Of a stretch of DNA of 64,000 nt, positions 43,640-51,866 are shown piece by piece (position 1 is the first letter of the stretch; every line of letters starts with the position of its first letter). Made by a program: the position numbers and the translations under genes. The stretch is from Spirochaetota bacterium (GTDB taxonomy: Bacteria > Spirochaetota > UBA4802 > UBA5550), in contig QKCL01000048.1 in assembly GCA_003246895.1 (NCBI GenBank), forward strand, positions 1-64,000, written 5' to 3'. Under the pieces are notes generated by a model. That model did no database searches, was not told where the DNA came from, and was given only the letters and a program-made list of their open reading frames with translations.

Positions 43640-44806
43640 ATGGAATACGTAACTATTCTTGGGTCTACGGGTTCTATCGGGGAATCGACTCTGAGGGTTA
43701 TCAGGAGCAATCCCGATGTCTTCAGGGTTATGGGACTCACCTGTAACAAAAATCTTTCAAAAATTTCTCAACAGATTGAAGAGTTTTCTCCGTCATTTGT
43801 CGCTATTGCTGAAAGTTCTCTTGCGGAAAGCGAGGAGTTCAGACAGATGAAGGAGAAATATGCAAATGTGGAATTTTTCTTCGGTCATGAAGGAGTTCAG
43901 CAAGCCGCGTCTGTTTCGACAGATATAGTGGTTTCAGCAATTGTGGGCGGAGCAGGATTGATGCCTTCTCTTCGTGCTCTGGATTCATGCAGAAAGATAG
44001 CTCTTGCCAACAAGGAGACACTTGTTATGGCAGGTGATATATTCATGAGTCTTGTGAGGGAGAAGGGTGTGCAGCTTGTTCCGGTGGACAGTGAGCACAG
44101 TGCGATTTTTTCTATCATTGATGAGATGAATATGAGCCATATTGAGAAGTTTATTATAACTGCATCGGGAGGGAGCCTTCGGGATTGCCCTGTGGAACAT
44201 CTTGAAAAGGTAACACCTGCTGAGGCATTGAAACATCCCACATGGAATATGGGAGGAAAAATTACCATAGATTCGGCCACTCTCATGAACAAGGGCTTCG
44301 AGGTCATTGAGGCTAACAAGCTTTTCGGCATGGGATATGAAAGAATTGATGTTATTATTCATCCCGAGAGTGTGATACACTCCATGGTGGAAACAATTGA
44401 CGGTTCAGTTTATGCTCATCTTGGTGTAACGGACATGGCATTGCCCATATCAAACGCATTGTTTTATCCGGAGAAGAGAAGTAACCAGTTCGGGAGACTT
44501 AATCTCCTGAATGTGGGATCTTTGACTTTTAGAGGTGTTGATCACGATAAGTATCCGTCACTTGCTTTGTGTTATGATTCAGGAAAAGAGGGCGGAATAA
44601 TGCCTGCGGTTCTTAACGGGGCCAACGAGGTTGCTGTTTATGCCTTTCTGGAGGGGAAAATAGGATTCAATGATATTTACAGAACGACAAGAAGTGTTCT
44701 TGATAAAATTCCAAATGTTTCAAATCCGGAACTGGATGATATAATTATGGCAGATCGAAATTCCAGGGATCTGTCTTCAAGACTTATTAAGGAGATTATG
44801 CAATGA
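43640..44806 (+). CDS. dxr: 1-deoxy-D-xylulose 5-phosphate reductoisomerase
   Basis: 388 residues; the second enzyme of the MEP isoprenoid pathway, making MEP with NADPH. NADPH loop GSTGSIGEST at the start, ALANKETLVMAG, the metal and substrate segment VDSEHSAIFSI, ASGGSLRDCP, and VIIHPESVIHSMVE. Full length. It supplies precursors for the uppS product encoded two genes upstream. Its last codons overlap rseP by four bases. Confidence 0.96.
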   Translation: MEYVTILGSTGSIGESTLRVIRSNPDVFRVMGLTCNKNLSKISQQIEEFSPSFVAIAESSLAESEEFRQMKEKYANVEFFFGHEGVQQAASVSTDIVVSAIVGGAGLMPSLRALDSCRKIALANKETLVMAGDIFMSLVREKGVQLVPVDSEHSAIFSIIDEMNMSHIEKFIITASGGSLRDCPVEHLEKVTPAEALKHPTWNMGGKITIDSATLMNKGFEVIEANKLFGMGYERIDVIIHPESVIHSMVETIDGSVYAHLGVTDMALPISNALFYPEKRSNQFGRLNLLNVGSLTFRGVDHDKYPSLALCYDSGKEGGIMPAVLNGANEVAVYAFLEGKIGFNDIYRTTRSVLDKIPNVSNPELDDIIMADRNSRDLSSRLIKEIMQ

Positions 44807-46350
44807 TGACATTGACATATATTTTTGGAGCCATTGTGCTGCTGGGCCTGTGTATTTTTGTCCATGAACTTGGACATCTTTTAGGCGGCCGCATGGTTGG
44901 GATAAAGGCCAGAGTTTTTTCCATGGGGTACGGAAAAGGGGTGCTGAAGAAAAAGATAGGTGATACAACCTATCAGGTTACATTGATACCCTTTGGCGGT
45001 TACTGCAGCTTTTACGGAGAGGATCCGGGCGAAAAGAGAGAAGGGAAGGGGTATGAGTTCCTGACCGCTTCTCCATGGAGAAGGATAGTTACTGTTGTAA
45101 TGGGGCCAGTTTTTAATCTTATATTCGGTGTGCTTTTATTTTATATAATGAGCGTTGTTGGATATTCTGAGGAAACAAACAGGATTCTCATTCCGGGTGA
45201 GTATAAAATGGCAGGGTATGTTTCCCCGGCTGAAAAGGGCGGACTCAAAACAGGTGATGTTGTTGTGTCAATAAATGGAAAGAGTGTAAAATCTTTTTCC
45301 GATATCCAGGCGGCTATTCTGTTTTCTGATGGAAAGAAAATAGATGTCGATGTTCTGAGAGATGGTAATAAGGTGACTCTTTCTGTTCTTCCTAAAATGG
45401 AACCAGGTTCCGGAAGATATTCCATCGGTATTATGCCCTATACAAAGGGAATTGCTGTAACTTCTGTTGTAAGGGGAGGTGCTGCGGACAGATCGGGGCT
45501 TAAAACAGGAGATGTCATTTTTGCAATCGACAGTCTGCCGGTTCGGACTCCCCTGGATTTTTCATCTTATCTGCAGAAAAAAGAGGGTGTTCCGGCAACA
45601 ATTCATTTTTTGAGGGGTAATGATAAAATTGAGGCCTCTATTGTTCCGGGAAAGACAAAAATTTTTGTAATAACAAACGCACGCGGTGCTGTTGATACGA
45701 TTGTCGGCAATGAGCAGTTTATCGGTCAGATCAGGAGCGGAAAGGTCAGAGTGGACGGCAAACCCATTCTTGCATATGATGAATTTATAAATGATGTAAC
45801 CAGGGTAAAAAATCACGGTTTAATTCTGGATGTATCTGATAAAAGATACGAAGGTGCAGTTAAAATTATTGATAAGGCCATGGTTGGTATATCAATCGGT
45901 TTTGTCTTTGAAAATGTAGATGTCAAGTATGGCCCCGGAGAAGCTTTTGTTCAGTCAATCGCAGAACCCTGGGAATTTATTGTTATGAATGTTAAAGGTT
46001 TTGGCATGCTTTTTCAGGGGAAAATGGATGTGAGAGAGAATCTCTCCGGCCCTATTCGAATTGCAAAAATTGCTGGTGATGTTCTGTATAATAGGGGAGT
46101 GGCGGATTTTATTCTTTTAATGGCGAAAATTTCGATAATACTTATGATAATGAATCTCCTGCCGATACCTGCTGTTGATGGAAGTCATATTGTGTTTTAC
46201 CTGATAGAAGCAGTCAGGGGCAGGCCCATAAGTGAGCATGTCATGGCTCGTATTCAGGGATTCGGGGTGTTTTTCCTTATAGTGCTTGGTGCATTTGTAA
46301 TTTTAAATGACATCACCATGCTTCCTTTTGTTCAGAATCTATTTAAGTGA
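44803..46350 (+). CDS. rseP: RseP-type site-2 protease with two PDZ domains
   Basis: 515 residues, intramembrane zinc metalloprotease. The first helix carries HELGH (21-25) with the zinc-binding His pair and catalytic Glu; two PDZ domains lie at about 125-205 and 210-285; the second conserved motif LLPIPAVDGSH (about 454) supplies the zinc Asp. Such proteases cut anti-sigma factors or other membrane proteins. It is the last gene of the operon, with terminator hairpins just after. It is longer than E. coli RseP (450) because of an insert before the last helices. Confidence 0.93.
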   Translation: MMTLTYIFGAIVLLGLCIFVHELGHLLGGRMVGIKARVFSMGYGKGVLKKKIGDTTYQVTLIPFGGYCSFYGEDPGEKREGKGYEFLTASPWRRIVTVVMGPVFNLIFGVLLFYIMSVVGYSEETNRILIPGEYKMAGYVSPAEKGGLKTGDVVVSINGKSVKSFSDIQAAILFSDGKKIDVDVLRDGNKVTLSVLPKMEPGSGRYSIGIMPYTKGIAVTSVVRGGAADRSGLKTGDVIFAIDSLPVRTPLDFSSYLQKKEGVPATIHFLRGNDKIEASIVPGKTKIFVITNARGAVDTIVGNEQFIGQIRSGKVRVDGKPILAYDEFINDVTRVKNHGLILDVSDKRYEGAVKIIDKAMVGISIGFVFENVDVKYGPGEAFVQSIAEPWEFIVMNVKGFGMLFQGKMDVRENLSGPIRIAKIAGDVLYNRGVADFILLMAKISIILMIMNLLPIPAVDGSHIVFYLIEAVRGRPISEHVMARIQGFGVFFLIVLGAFVILNDITMLPFVQNLFK

Positions 46351-46362
46351 TTGTCTTATAAA

Positions 46363-46405
46363 AATGGCCCAGTCCCCCCAGACTGAGCCATTAACCTTTT
46401 TATCC
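46363..46405 (+). terminator. Terminator of the rpsB-rseP operon
   Basis: AATGGCCCAGTC (46363-46374) pairs with GACTGAGCCATT (46381-46392) apart from one mismatch, followed by CCTTTTT. Confidence 0.75.
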
Positions 46406-46445
46406 TTCACTGATATGTCTGGTATTATCCGGACATATCAGTGAA
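46406..46445. terminator. Hairpin between convergent rseP and hsp20
   Basis: TTCACTGATATGTC (46406-46419) and its exact complement (46432-46445), loop of 12. It overlaps the last codons of the leftward hsp20 gene and likely ends that transcript. Confidence 0.65.
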
Positions 46446-46797
46446 TCTCATTTACTGTAATTTTTTTTGGCTTTATATTCTCCGATTTGCTGAGTTTCAG
46501 TTCGAGAATGCCGTTTTCGAGTTTTGCCTCAATTTTATTCCTGTCAATTTCATTGCCAATCTGGAAAGTTCTTTCGTAGTCTGACTTTTTAAATTCAACA
46601 TATTTGAAATTGTCTTCGTTCTTGCCGCTTTGTATTTTTCCTGTAACTGTCAGTTTGTCATCGTTGATGATAATTTCCAGATTTTCCCTGTTAACGCCAG
46701 GTATTTCCAGCGAGATCAGGTAGTAATCTTCATTTTCTGAGATATCCGCAACTGGTATCAGGGTTCTTGTTTCTGTGTTTTGGCTGATGTTCAACAT
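46438..46797 (-). CDS. Small heat shock protein Hsp20 (second gene)
   Basis: 119 residues, alpha-crystallin domain about 15-105: DYYLISLEIPGVNRENLEI, KLTVTGKI, and the conserved ENGILELKLSKSE near the end. It lacks long flanking arms and a C-terminal I-x-I tail. Such proteins bind unfolding clients as oligomers. It starts 18 bases after the other hsp20 and shares its CIRCE-controlled promoter. Confidence 0.9.
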   Translation of the reverse strand: MLNISQNTETRTLIPVADISENEDYYLISLEIPGVNRENLEIIINDDKLTVTGKIQSGKNEDNFKYVEFKKSDYERTFQIGNEIDRNKIEAKLENGILELKLSKSENIKPKKITVNEIH

Positions 46798-46815
46798 ATT
46801 AATTCTCCTTTTCTG

Positions 46816-47217
46816 TTATCTTACTTCTATTTTTTTTGGTTTTGCATCTTCAGCCTTTGATAGTTTTACTGTGAGAATGCCATTCTTGATTTCAGCGTTT
46901 ATGTTGTCTGTATCAACCCTGTATGGCAGGTTGACTGATTTGCTGAATTTTCCGAATGTCCTTTCTCTTCTCAGAAAAGAGGTATTCTGTTCGTCATGCC
47001 TTTTTTCTCCGCTGAGAGTAAGTTTTTTTTCAACTATCTCAATTTCGATGTCGCTGGAATTTATTCCGGGAACCTGCGCCATGATTTCTATTTCATTTTC
47101 ATCTTCCCTTATGTTCAGCAATGGATAGTTTGTTCTGTGAAAACTCTTGTTTTCCAGTAAATTGTCAAAAACTGTGCTGAGTCTGAATAGATCATCAAAA
47201 TAACTTTGTGTATACAT
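46816..47217 (-). CDS. Small heat shock protein Hsp20 (first gene)
   Basis: 133 residues, alpha-crystallin domain about 35-130: EIEIMAQVPGINSSDIEIEI, KKLTLSGEKR and KNGILTVKLSKAE. It leads the two-gene operon. GGAGGAAAC before the ATG. Transcription is probably repressed by HrcA at the adjoining CIRCE element. The paired Hsp20 proteins may form mixed oligomers. Confidence 0.92.
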   Translation of the reverse strand: MYTQSYFDDLFRLSTVFDNLLENKSFHRTNYPLLNIREDENEIEIMAQVPGINSSDIEIEIVEKKLTLSGEKRHDEQNTSFLRRERTFGKFSKSVNLPYRVDTDNINAEIKNGILTVKLSKAEDAKPKKIEVR

Positions 47218-47230
47218 GTTTCCTCCATGT

Positions 47231-47285
47231 GTATCTTATTATTGTTAGCACTCAACTTTATTGAGTGCTAACAATAATAAGATAC
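47231..47285. promoter_or_regulatory. CIRCE operator inside a 23-bp inverted repeat
   Basis: Contains the exact CIRCE consensus TTAGCACTC-N9-GAGTGCTAA (47245-47271), the binding site of the heat-shock repressor HrcA. The symmetry extends perfectly outward to 23 bp per arm (47231-47253, 47263-47285), far more than the usual nine. Confidence 0.95.
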
Positions 47286-47307
47286 AATTATCACTTCTGT
47301 TCGTCAA
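47279..47307 (-). promoter_or_regulatory. Promoter of the hsp20 operon
   Basis: On the minus strand TTGACG (47307-47302) and TATCTT (47284-47279), 17 bases apart. Transcription would start at the edge of the CIRCE element, so bound HrcA would block the polymerase. Confidence 0.7.
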
Positions 47308-47330
47308 TAAAAAATTTTAGTTTTATGGAA

Positions 47331-48005
47331 TTAATTAAATGTTTTTTTTGTATGCTGCCATTCAAGAGCGAACCTGAAAAGGTCTGAACTGCTGTTGAGT
47401 TTCAGCTTGTTCCTGATTTTAAGTCTGTGGGCTTCAACAGTTTTTGAGCTAATATTGAGCTGTGTTGATATTTCTGTAGTTTTATTCCCCTGGGCAATGA
47501 GCTGGAATATCTGAAATTCCCTGTCGCTTAAAATTTTTAGAGAATCATCATAATTTTCGTGAGTTTCTTCATTGAGATTATTTATTATTCTGGTTTTCAT
47601 AATTTCACTGAGGTAAAGGTTGCCGTCTAGAATTGTTCTGATAGCTTTTATTATATTATCTGTAAGATCATTTTTCATTACATAACCGTTTGCTCCGGCT
47701 TTAATGGCCCTTTCTGCATAGATTGCCTCATCATGCATGGAAAGAACAAGGGCTTTAATGTTTTTGTAGCGTTTTTTGATGCCTTTTAGCAAATCGATGC
47801 CGTTCGCTGCTCCTTTCAGGGATATATCTATTATCATGAGATCTGGTCTTGCCTTTGCAAGTTCTGATATTGCAGTTTCGGCATCAACTACAGCCGTTGT
47901 TACCTTCAAATCCTCCTCCCTGTTTATAAGCTGTGTGATGCCGTCAGATACAATTGGGTGGTCCTCAACAATCATGATTTTAGTAATATTTTTTTTCATA
48001 CCCAA
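47331..48005 (-). CDS. NarL/FixJ-type response regulator
   Basis: 224 residues: receiver domain about 8-125 with the phosphorylated Asp in LMIIDISLKG, and a LuxR-type helix-turn-helix about 155-215 (LSDREFQIFQLIAQGNKTTE, then ISSKTVEAHRLKIRNKL). It is the partner of the kinase gene 13 bases upstream. GGGGA lies before the ATG. As last gene of the homocysteine cluster it may control those genes in response to sulfur or redox state; the 3' end lies only 24 bases from the hsp20 promoter. Confidence 0.93.
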   Translation of the reverse strand: MGMKKNITKIMIVEDHPIVSDGITQLINREEDLKVTTAVVDAETAISELAKARPDLMIIDISLKGAANGIDLLKGIKKRYKNIKALVLSMHDEAIYAERAIKAGANGYVMKNDLTDNIIKAIRTILDGNLYLSEIMKTRIINNLNEETHENYDDSLKILSDREFQIFQLIAQGNKTTEISTQLNISSKTVEAHRLKIRNKLKLNSSSDLFRFALEWQHTKKTFN

Positions 48006-48018
48006 TCCCCGTGAGTTA

Positions 48019-49350
48019 TCAGTATATTTTTTTTACGGAAAATGTGCACAGTACTGTTGTGCCGGCCCTGTCAGTTATTATTTCCAGATCTCCACCGATT
48101 GATCTGGCTCTGTACTTCATAATTTCAAATCCTATTCCGGACTCATCAGCCCCTACTGTACTGAATCCTCCGCCGTTATCAACTACTTTTAAGTAGCCCT
48201 GATTTTTTATATAACCCGCTTCGATCTGAATTTTAGTGGAGGAGGAATGCTTTGCTGAATTTGCAACTGCTTCCTCTGCAATATAATACAGTTCCTTTAT
48301 TATGGATTCATCTTCTATATGAAAGTCATCATTAATCTTGATCTCACACTGATGGTTATAATTTCTTTCAATTGTAAGGGATACTGCATCAAGCATCTCC
48401 CTGAATTCCAGGCCATAATTTTTAAATGGAATTAATCCATGTGAAAGCCTGCGTACTTCATTTATTGAATTTTTAATATCATCTTCAATTTTTCTTAATT
48501 CATCCTTCAGTGGACTGCCTGCATCGGAAAGTTTATCTCTGAGCAGCCTGGACTGTATGGCTATTGCAAGGAGATCATGGCCCAGATTGTCATGTAGACT
48601 TATTCCGACCTTTTTTCTTTCTTCATGCATTACCTCAAGGATTTTTGCTTCCATTTTGATGCTTTCGGTAATATCCCTGGCGTAGAGGATAACATCATAT
48701 TTATCATTCTTTTTTATTGGGAAAAAAATAATCTGAAGGAGGTGCATTTTTTCTTCGTTAAGATGCCATATTTCACTTGTACTTTTTATACCTGAAAAAG
48801 CATCAGCAATGGCCTGCTGAATTTTTTCGTCGCTTGCTGCAAGTCCGGTTTTATAAGTCTTAACAATGTCCCTGCATTTTCTGGTATTAAAGTTTTTGCT
48901 GTGGAAATTTTTGAAAAAAATATTGGAAGCCATGATACTCCCGTTGTTGTCAAAGTAGGCAAACATGGCTCTGGACCTGTCTATCATCTGTTTATAATAG
49001 TCATTTTGGGTTTTATTTTCGCATGATCTGTCAGTTTCAATATGTGAAACTATGATTTTATTTTTTTTTGAACCGCTGTAAAGGTATGAAACAAATTTAT
49101 GGTTAAAGACAGATTCGGTGGTATCTATTATCGCAGGTGCAGTAGCGGTTCTGTTTTTTGTGGAAAGAATTTTGGGATCAACATCGAACAGGTCTGTAAA
49201 AAAAATATTGCGGAAGTTCTGTGCAAGTTTTTTTTTGGCAGAACAGTTAAACCATAGTATTTTGCCTTTCTCATCCACCAGAAAAACCATGTCATCAATT
49301 TCATTAAAAATTTTTTTTATAGATTTTATATCTGAATAGAGCTCTTTCAT
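48019..49350 (-). CDS. PAS-containing HisKA_3 sensor histidine kinase
   Basis: 443 residues, no membrane segment. Two PAS-like regions (about 15-110 and 130-225, with the final VILYARDITESIKME), then the NarX-type dimerisation domain with phosphorylated His in SLHDNLGHDLLAIAIQ, and an ATPase domain with EEAVANSAKHS, VVDNGGGF and SGIGFEIMKYRA. It should sense a cytoplasmic signal and phosphorylate the NarL-type regulator encoded next. It starts one base after the ferredoxin gene, with its ribosome site GGAAG inside that gene, so translation is coupled. Confidence 0.93.
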   Translation of the reverse strand: MKELYSDIKSIKKIFNEIDDMVFLVDEKGKILWFNCSAKKKLAQNFRNIFFTDLFDVDPKILSTKNRTATAPAIIDTTESVFNHKFVSYLYSGSKKNKIIVSHIETDRSCENKTQNDYYKQMIDRSRAMFAYFDNNGSIMASNIFFKNFHSKNFNTRKCRDIVKTYKTGLAASDEKIQQAIADAFSGIKSTSEIWHLNEEKMHLLQIIFFPIKKNDKYDVILYARDITESIKMEAKILEVMHEERKKVGISLHDNLGHDLLAIAIQSRLLRDKLSDAGSPLKDELRKIEDDIKNSINEVRRLSHGLIPFKNYGLEFREMLDAVSLTIERNYNHQCEIKINDDFHIEDESIIKELYYIAEEAVANSAKHSSSTKIQIEAGYIKNQGYLKVVDNGGGFSTVGADESGIGFEIMKYRARSIGGDLEIITDRAGTTVLCTFSVKKIY

Positions 49351-49351
49351 T

Positions 49352-49774
49352 CTAGGCTTCCATGTCTATGACTGCGCCGCTTATGGCATTAACCGGGCAT
49401 GCTTTCATGCACAGTCCGCAGGCAACACATTTTTCTGAATCAAAAAGAACCCTCATCGTTTCACGGTCAATATAAAGAGCATCAACCCTGCATACAGCAG
49501 TACAGGCTCCGCAATGAACACAGATGTTGTCGTCTTTCCTTATCTGGTCAGAGAGTTTTCTTGCCTCCACTCCCTCAGTTTCGAAATAATTCAGAGTGTC
49601 CTGTATTTCTGCTTTTGTTCCCTTTAGTTCAAGTATAATACGCCCTTCCTGTTTGGGAAAAATTTTGGCTTCGAGTACATTAAATTCAATGTTAAAGTCT
49701 CTTGCAATTCTGTATATGATGGGTTTATACATTATCTCTTTTCTGAATATGAGCAGAACATTTAACGATTCCAT
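49352..49774 (-). CDS. NIL-domain 2x[4Fe-4S] ferredoxin (homocysteine pathway)
   Basis: 140 residues: N-terminal NIL domain (about 15-75, FNIEFNVLEAKIFPKQEGRI) and two cluster motifs, CVHCGACTAVC and CVACGLCMKACP. This layout equals the methanogen protein MA1822, which works with a COG1900 protein in making homocysteine from aspartate semialdehyde and sulfide. It would supply electrons. GAGG precedes the ATG. It sits in the operon with the two other pathway genes upstream and the two-component system downstream. Confidence 0.88.
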   Translation of the reverse strand: MESLNVLLIFRKEIMYKPIIYRIARDFNIEFNVLEAKIFPKQEGRIILELKGTKAEIQDTLNYFETEGVEARKLSDQIRKDDNICVHCGACTAVCRVDALYIDRETMRVLFDSEKCVACGLCMKACPVNAISGAVIDMEA

Positions 49775-49840
49775 GGGTACCTCGTGAGTATTATATTTCT
49801 AGTTTATCATTAATTTTATTACAAGATTTAAACATTGAAT

Positions 49841-50569
49841 TTACGGCTCCGTAAGTTCAATGTTTCCAATCGCTGCCATTTTATCGTGGTATAGCGCAAG
49901 AATGCCGTTTACACCACTAATAGTCATTCCAAATTCAAGGGCATCCATTAAATGGTTTTCTTTTTTTATACGGTTACATATCTCTGTTGCTGCAGAATCT
50001 GCCAGTGCGGCTGACTCGGAAACAACTGTTACTGAGTCAGCATTTCCGAAACTCAGGGAGTGTCCGAGTTTTGATGAGGACGTGCATATGCCGCAGGGGG
50101 TGTGCTCTGAATATACTTTAATGGCTATTCTGTCCCTGAAATAGATGTTGTTTGTATATACAGATACATTCATATTCCTGTCTGTTTTTAACCAGATATC
50201 TCCTCCATTTTCAACTATTATTTCTTTATTGTATTTTAGAAGGTGAATTCCAACAGATTGTGCAATTGCCCCTGCAACTGACGCCATGGGGCCGGTTCCG
50301 GCTGCTGCTGATGATTCTATCATGTTCCGGATAACTTCCGTGCAGTCATCAGTTTCCGCTACAGGAGTGAGGGCTGTCTGAAATTCCGGATACTTTTTTA
50401 TATGGCTTTCTATTTCATGGCGGAGAGATTTTATTTTTTCCAGTGCCTGATCGTGGCAATTTTGGTCAGACAGAATGTATAAATCTGTTGTGTCTACACA
50501 TGCCCTGTAAGGGGAGAGTCCTTCCGGTGCAAAGGTTCTGTAGAATCTTTTTGAGTGAATGCTGTGCAT
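49841..50569 (-). CDS. UPF0280 (COG2122) protein, sulfide assimilation
   Basis: 242 residues, ApbE-superfamily-like. Segments: TGPMASVAGAIAQSVG, VENGGDIWLKT, GICTSSSKLGHSLSFGNAD and VVSESAALADSAATE. The methanogen member MA1715 is known to help sulfide assimilation into homocysteine at low sulfide. Its start overlaps the COG1900 gene (TAATG), so the two are translated together. The biochemical step is not settled in the literature as I know it. Confidence 0.85.
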   Translation of the reverse strand: MHSIHSKRFYRTFAPEGLSPYRACVDTTDLYILSDQNCHDQALEKIKSLRHEIESHIKKYPEFQTALTPVAETDDCTEVIRNMIESSAAAGTGPMASVAGAIAQSVGIHLLKYNKEIIVENGGDIWLKTDRNMNVSVYTNNIYFRDRIAIKVYSEHTPCGICTSSSKLGHSLSFGNADSVTVVSESAALADSAATEICNRIKKENHLMDALEFGMTISGVNGILALYHDKMAAIGNIELTEP

Positions 50570-51741
50570 TATCTTTTTGCTGTTGGAATCTGCAGTTGAG
50601 GTACACCTACAGTAAAACCGGATTCTATCCAGTCCTTGAGTTTAAGAGAAATTTCAAGAGCCTTCGGGTAACTCGATAGAGGGGAAGTAGGTATTTTTTT
50701 ATTACCGTAGGAGATGTAACCGGATTTCATTTCCGCATAGGTATAGTGTCTCAGGATATTGTCCCTTCCCTCGGGATAATCGGCTCCGTAGTCAATGAGA
50801 GGGACCTTGATGTCATGATCGGTTAATCCTGTGAAAAAAGCCATTTCCTCATTTATGATCGGAATTGGAATACCGATGCCAACCATGAGAGATGTGCCAT
50901 ATCCTGTAATTGATGCACCCCTGATGTATTTGGTCGACATATCCTTCATGTTTCCGATTACCGAGATGGTTCCCGCTCCGCCTGTGACTATACCGTTTTC
51001 ATCCCGTTCTGTATCAGGTGAATGCTGGGTGCCGTTCCATGCAACGCTGCCCACAGCTCCTCCAAGAAATATTTTTGTTCCGGGGCCGATGGTCCAGTAG
51101 TATGGATCGTTCAGTAAGGGGCTTAACTGGCCGGCACTTGAATAGGTTGCATTTGCCATCTCCGGCCTTAATATACCCATGTACGTGTATATTACCTTTT
51201 TAGTCGTATTTATGGCGGAGTTGTAATTCTGATAGGCGTTTCTCGGGTTGAAGAGCGTGGCATCCCTTAGGTCATGTATCGTCAGATTTTTTGAAAAGTA
51301 CTTCAGTGGGTAACAGTCGGTGCCGTAACTTTCAGCCCTGAGGTTTATGGTTTTCCCGGCAATGAGGTCCTCGATAACATGCCCTCCGCCGTACCTGAAT
51401 GCACCTGGATGTACTCCGTTCAAAGGGTCATTTCTTCTTACCTGAGTTGCGCCGATATAACAGTCTACTGCAGCAATGCCCGAATAAGCCTCAACATCGT
51501 TGAGCCAGACTTTTGTGGCCCTGATTTTAGGTTTTGTATGGCCGAAGTTCAGGAAGGCGCCCGATGAACACATTACACCGAATGTTCCGGTTGTGACAAC
51601 ATCAACTTTTTTAAAGGCTTCTTTTACTCCGCTTTTTTTTACTATTTCGGGCATTTCTGCTGCAGTTACAACAACAGCCTTGCCGCTTTTGATTTTTGAG
51701 TTTATCTCTTCATATGACTTTTTTATTTCAAAGTTGCTCAT
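50569..51741 (-). CDS. COG1900/DUF39 homocysteine biosynthesis protein
   Basis: 390 residues matching the DUF39 family: TTGTFGVMCSSGAFLNFGH, YIGATQVRRNDPLNGVHPG, RYGGGHVIEDLIAGK, and GGAVGSVAWNGTQHSP. In methanogens this protein (MA1821) with a ferredoxin converts aspartate semialdehyde and sulfide to homocysteine, independent of O-acylhomoserine. Conserved Cys residues (VMCSSG) may carry sulfur. It heads the operon; CGGAG eight bases before the ATG. It has no CBS domains, unlike some archaeal relatives. Confidence 0.9.
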   Translation of the reverse strand: MSNFEIKKSYEEINSKIKSGKAVVVTAAEMPEIVKKSGVKEAFKKVDVVTTGTFGVMCSSGAFLNFGHTKPKIRATKVWLNDVEAYSGIAAVDCYIGATQVRRNDPLNGVHPGAFRYGGGHVIEDLIAGKTINLRAESYGTDCYPLKYFSKNLTIHDLRDATLFNPRNAYQNYNSAINTTKKVIYTYMGILRPEMANATYSSAGQLSPLLNDPYYWTIGPGTKIFLGGAVGSVAWNGTQHSPDTERDENGIVTGGAGTISVIGNMKDMSTKYIRGASITGYGTSLMVGIGIPIPIINEEMAFFTGLTDHDIKVPLIDYGADYPEGRDNILRHYTYAEMKSGYISYGNKKIPTSPLSSYPKALEISLKLKDWIESGFTVGVPQLQIPTAKR

Positions 51742-51866
51742 TATATGCTCCGTTGATATGCATAAATTTTGCGGTGTGAACTTAATTCTTCAACTATTTT
51801 TTGAAGTAAACTAATATTAATTGACGATATGTAGACTGGGGGATAGTAAAAAGTTCCGGAGGGGTC

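Noticed and set aside
46775-47128. 117-codon plus-strand frame over the hsp20 genes
   Set aside because: Shadow of the leftward hsp20 coding sequence; the alpha-crystallin motifs are on the minus strand.
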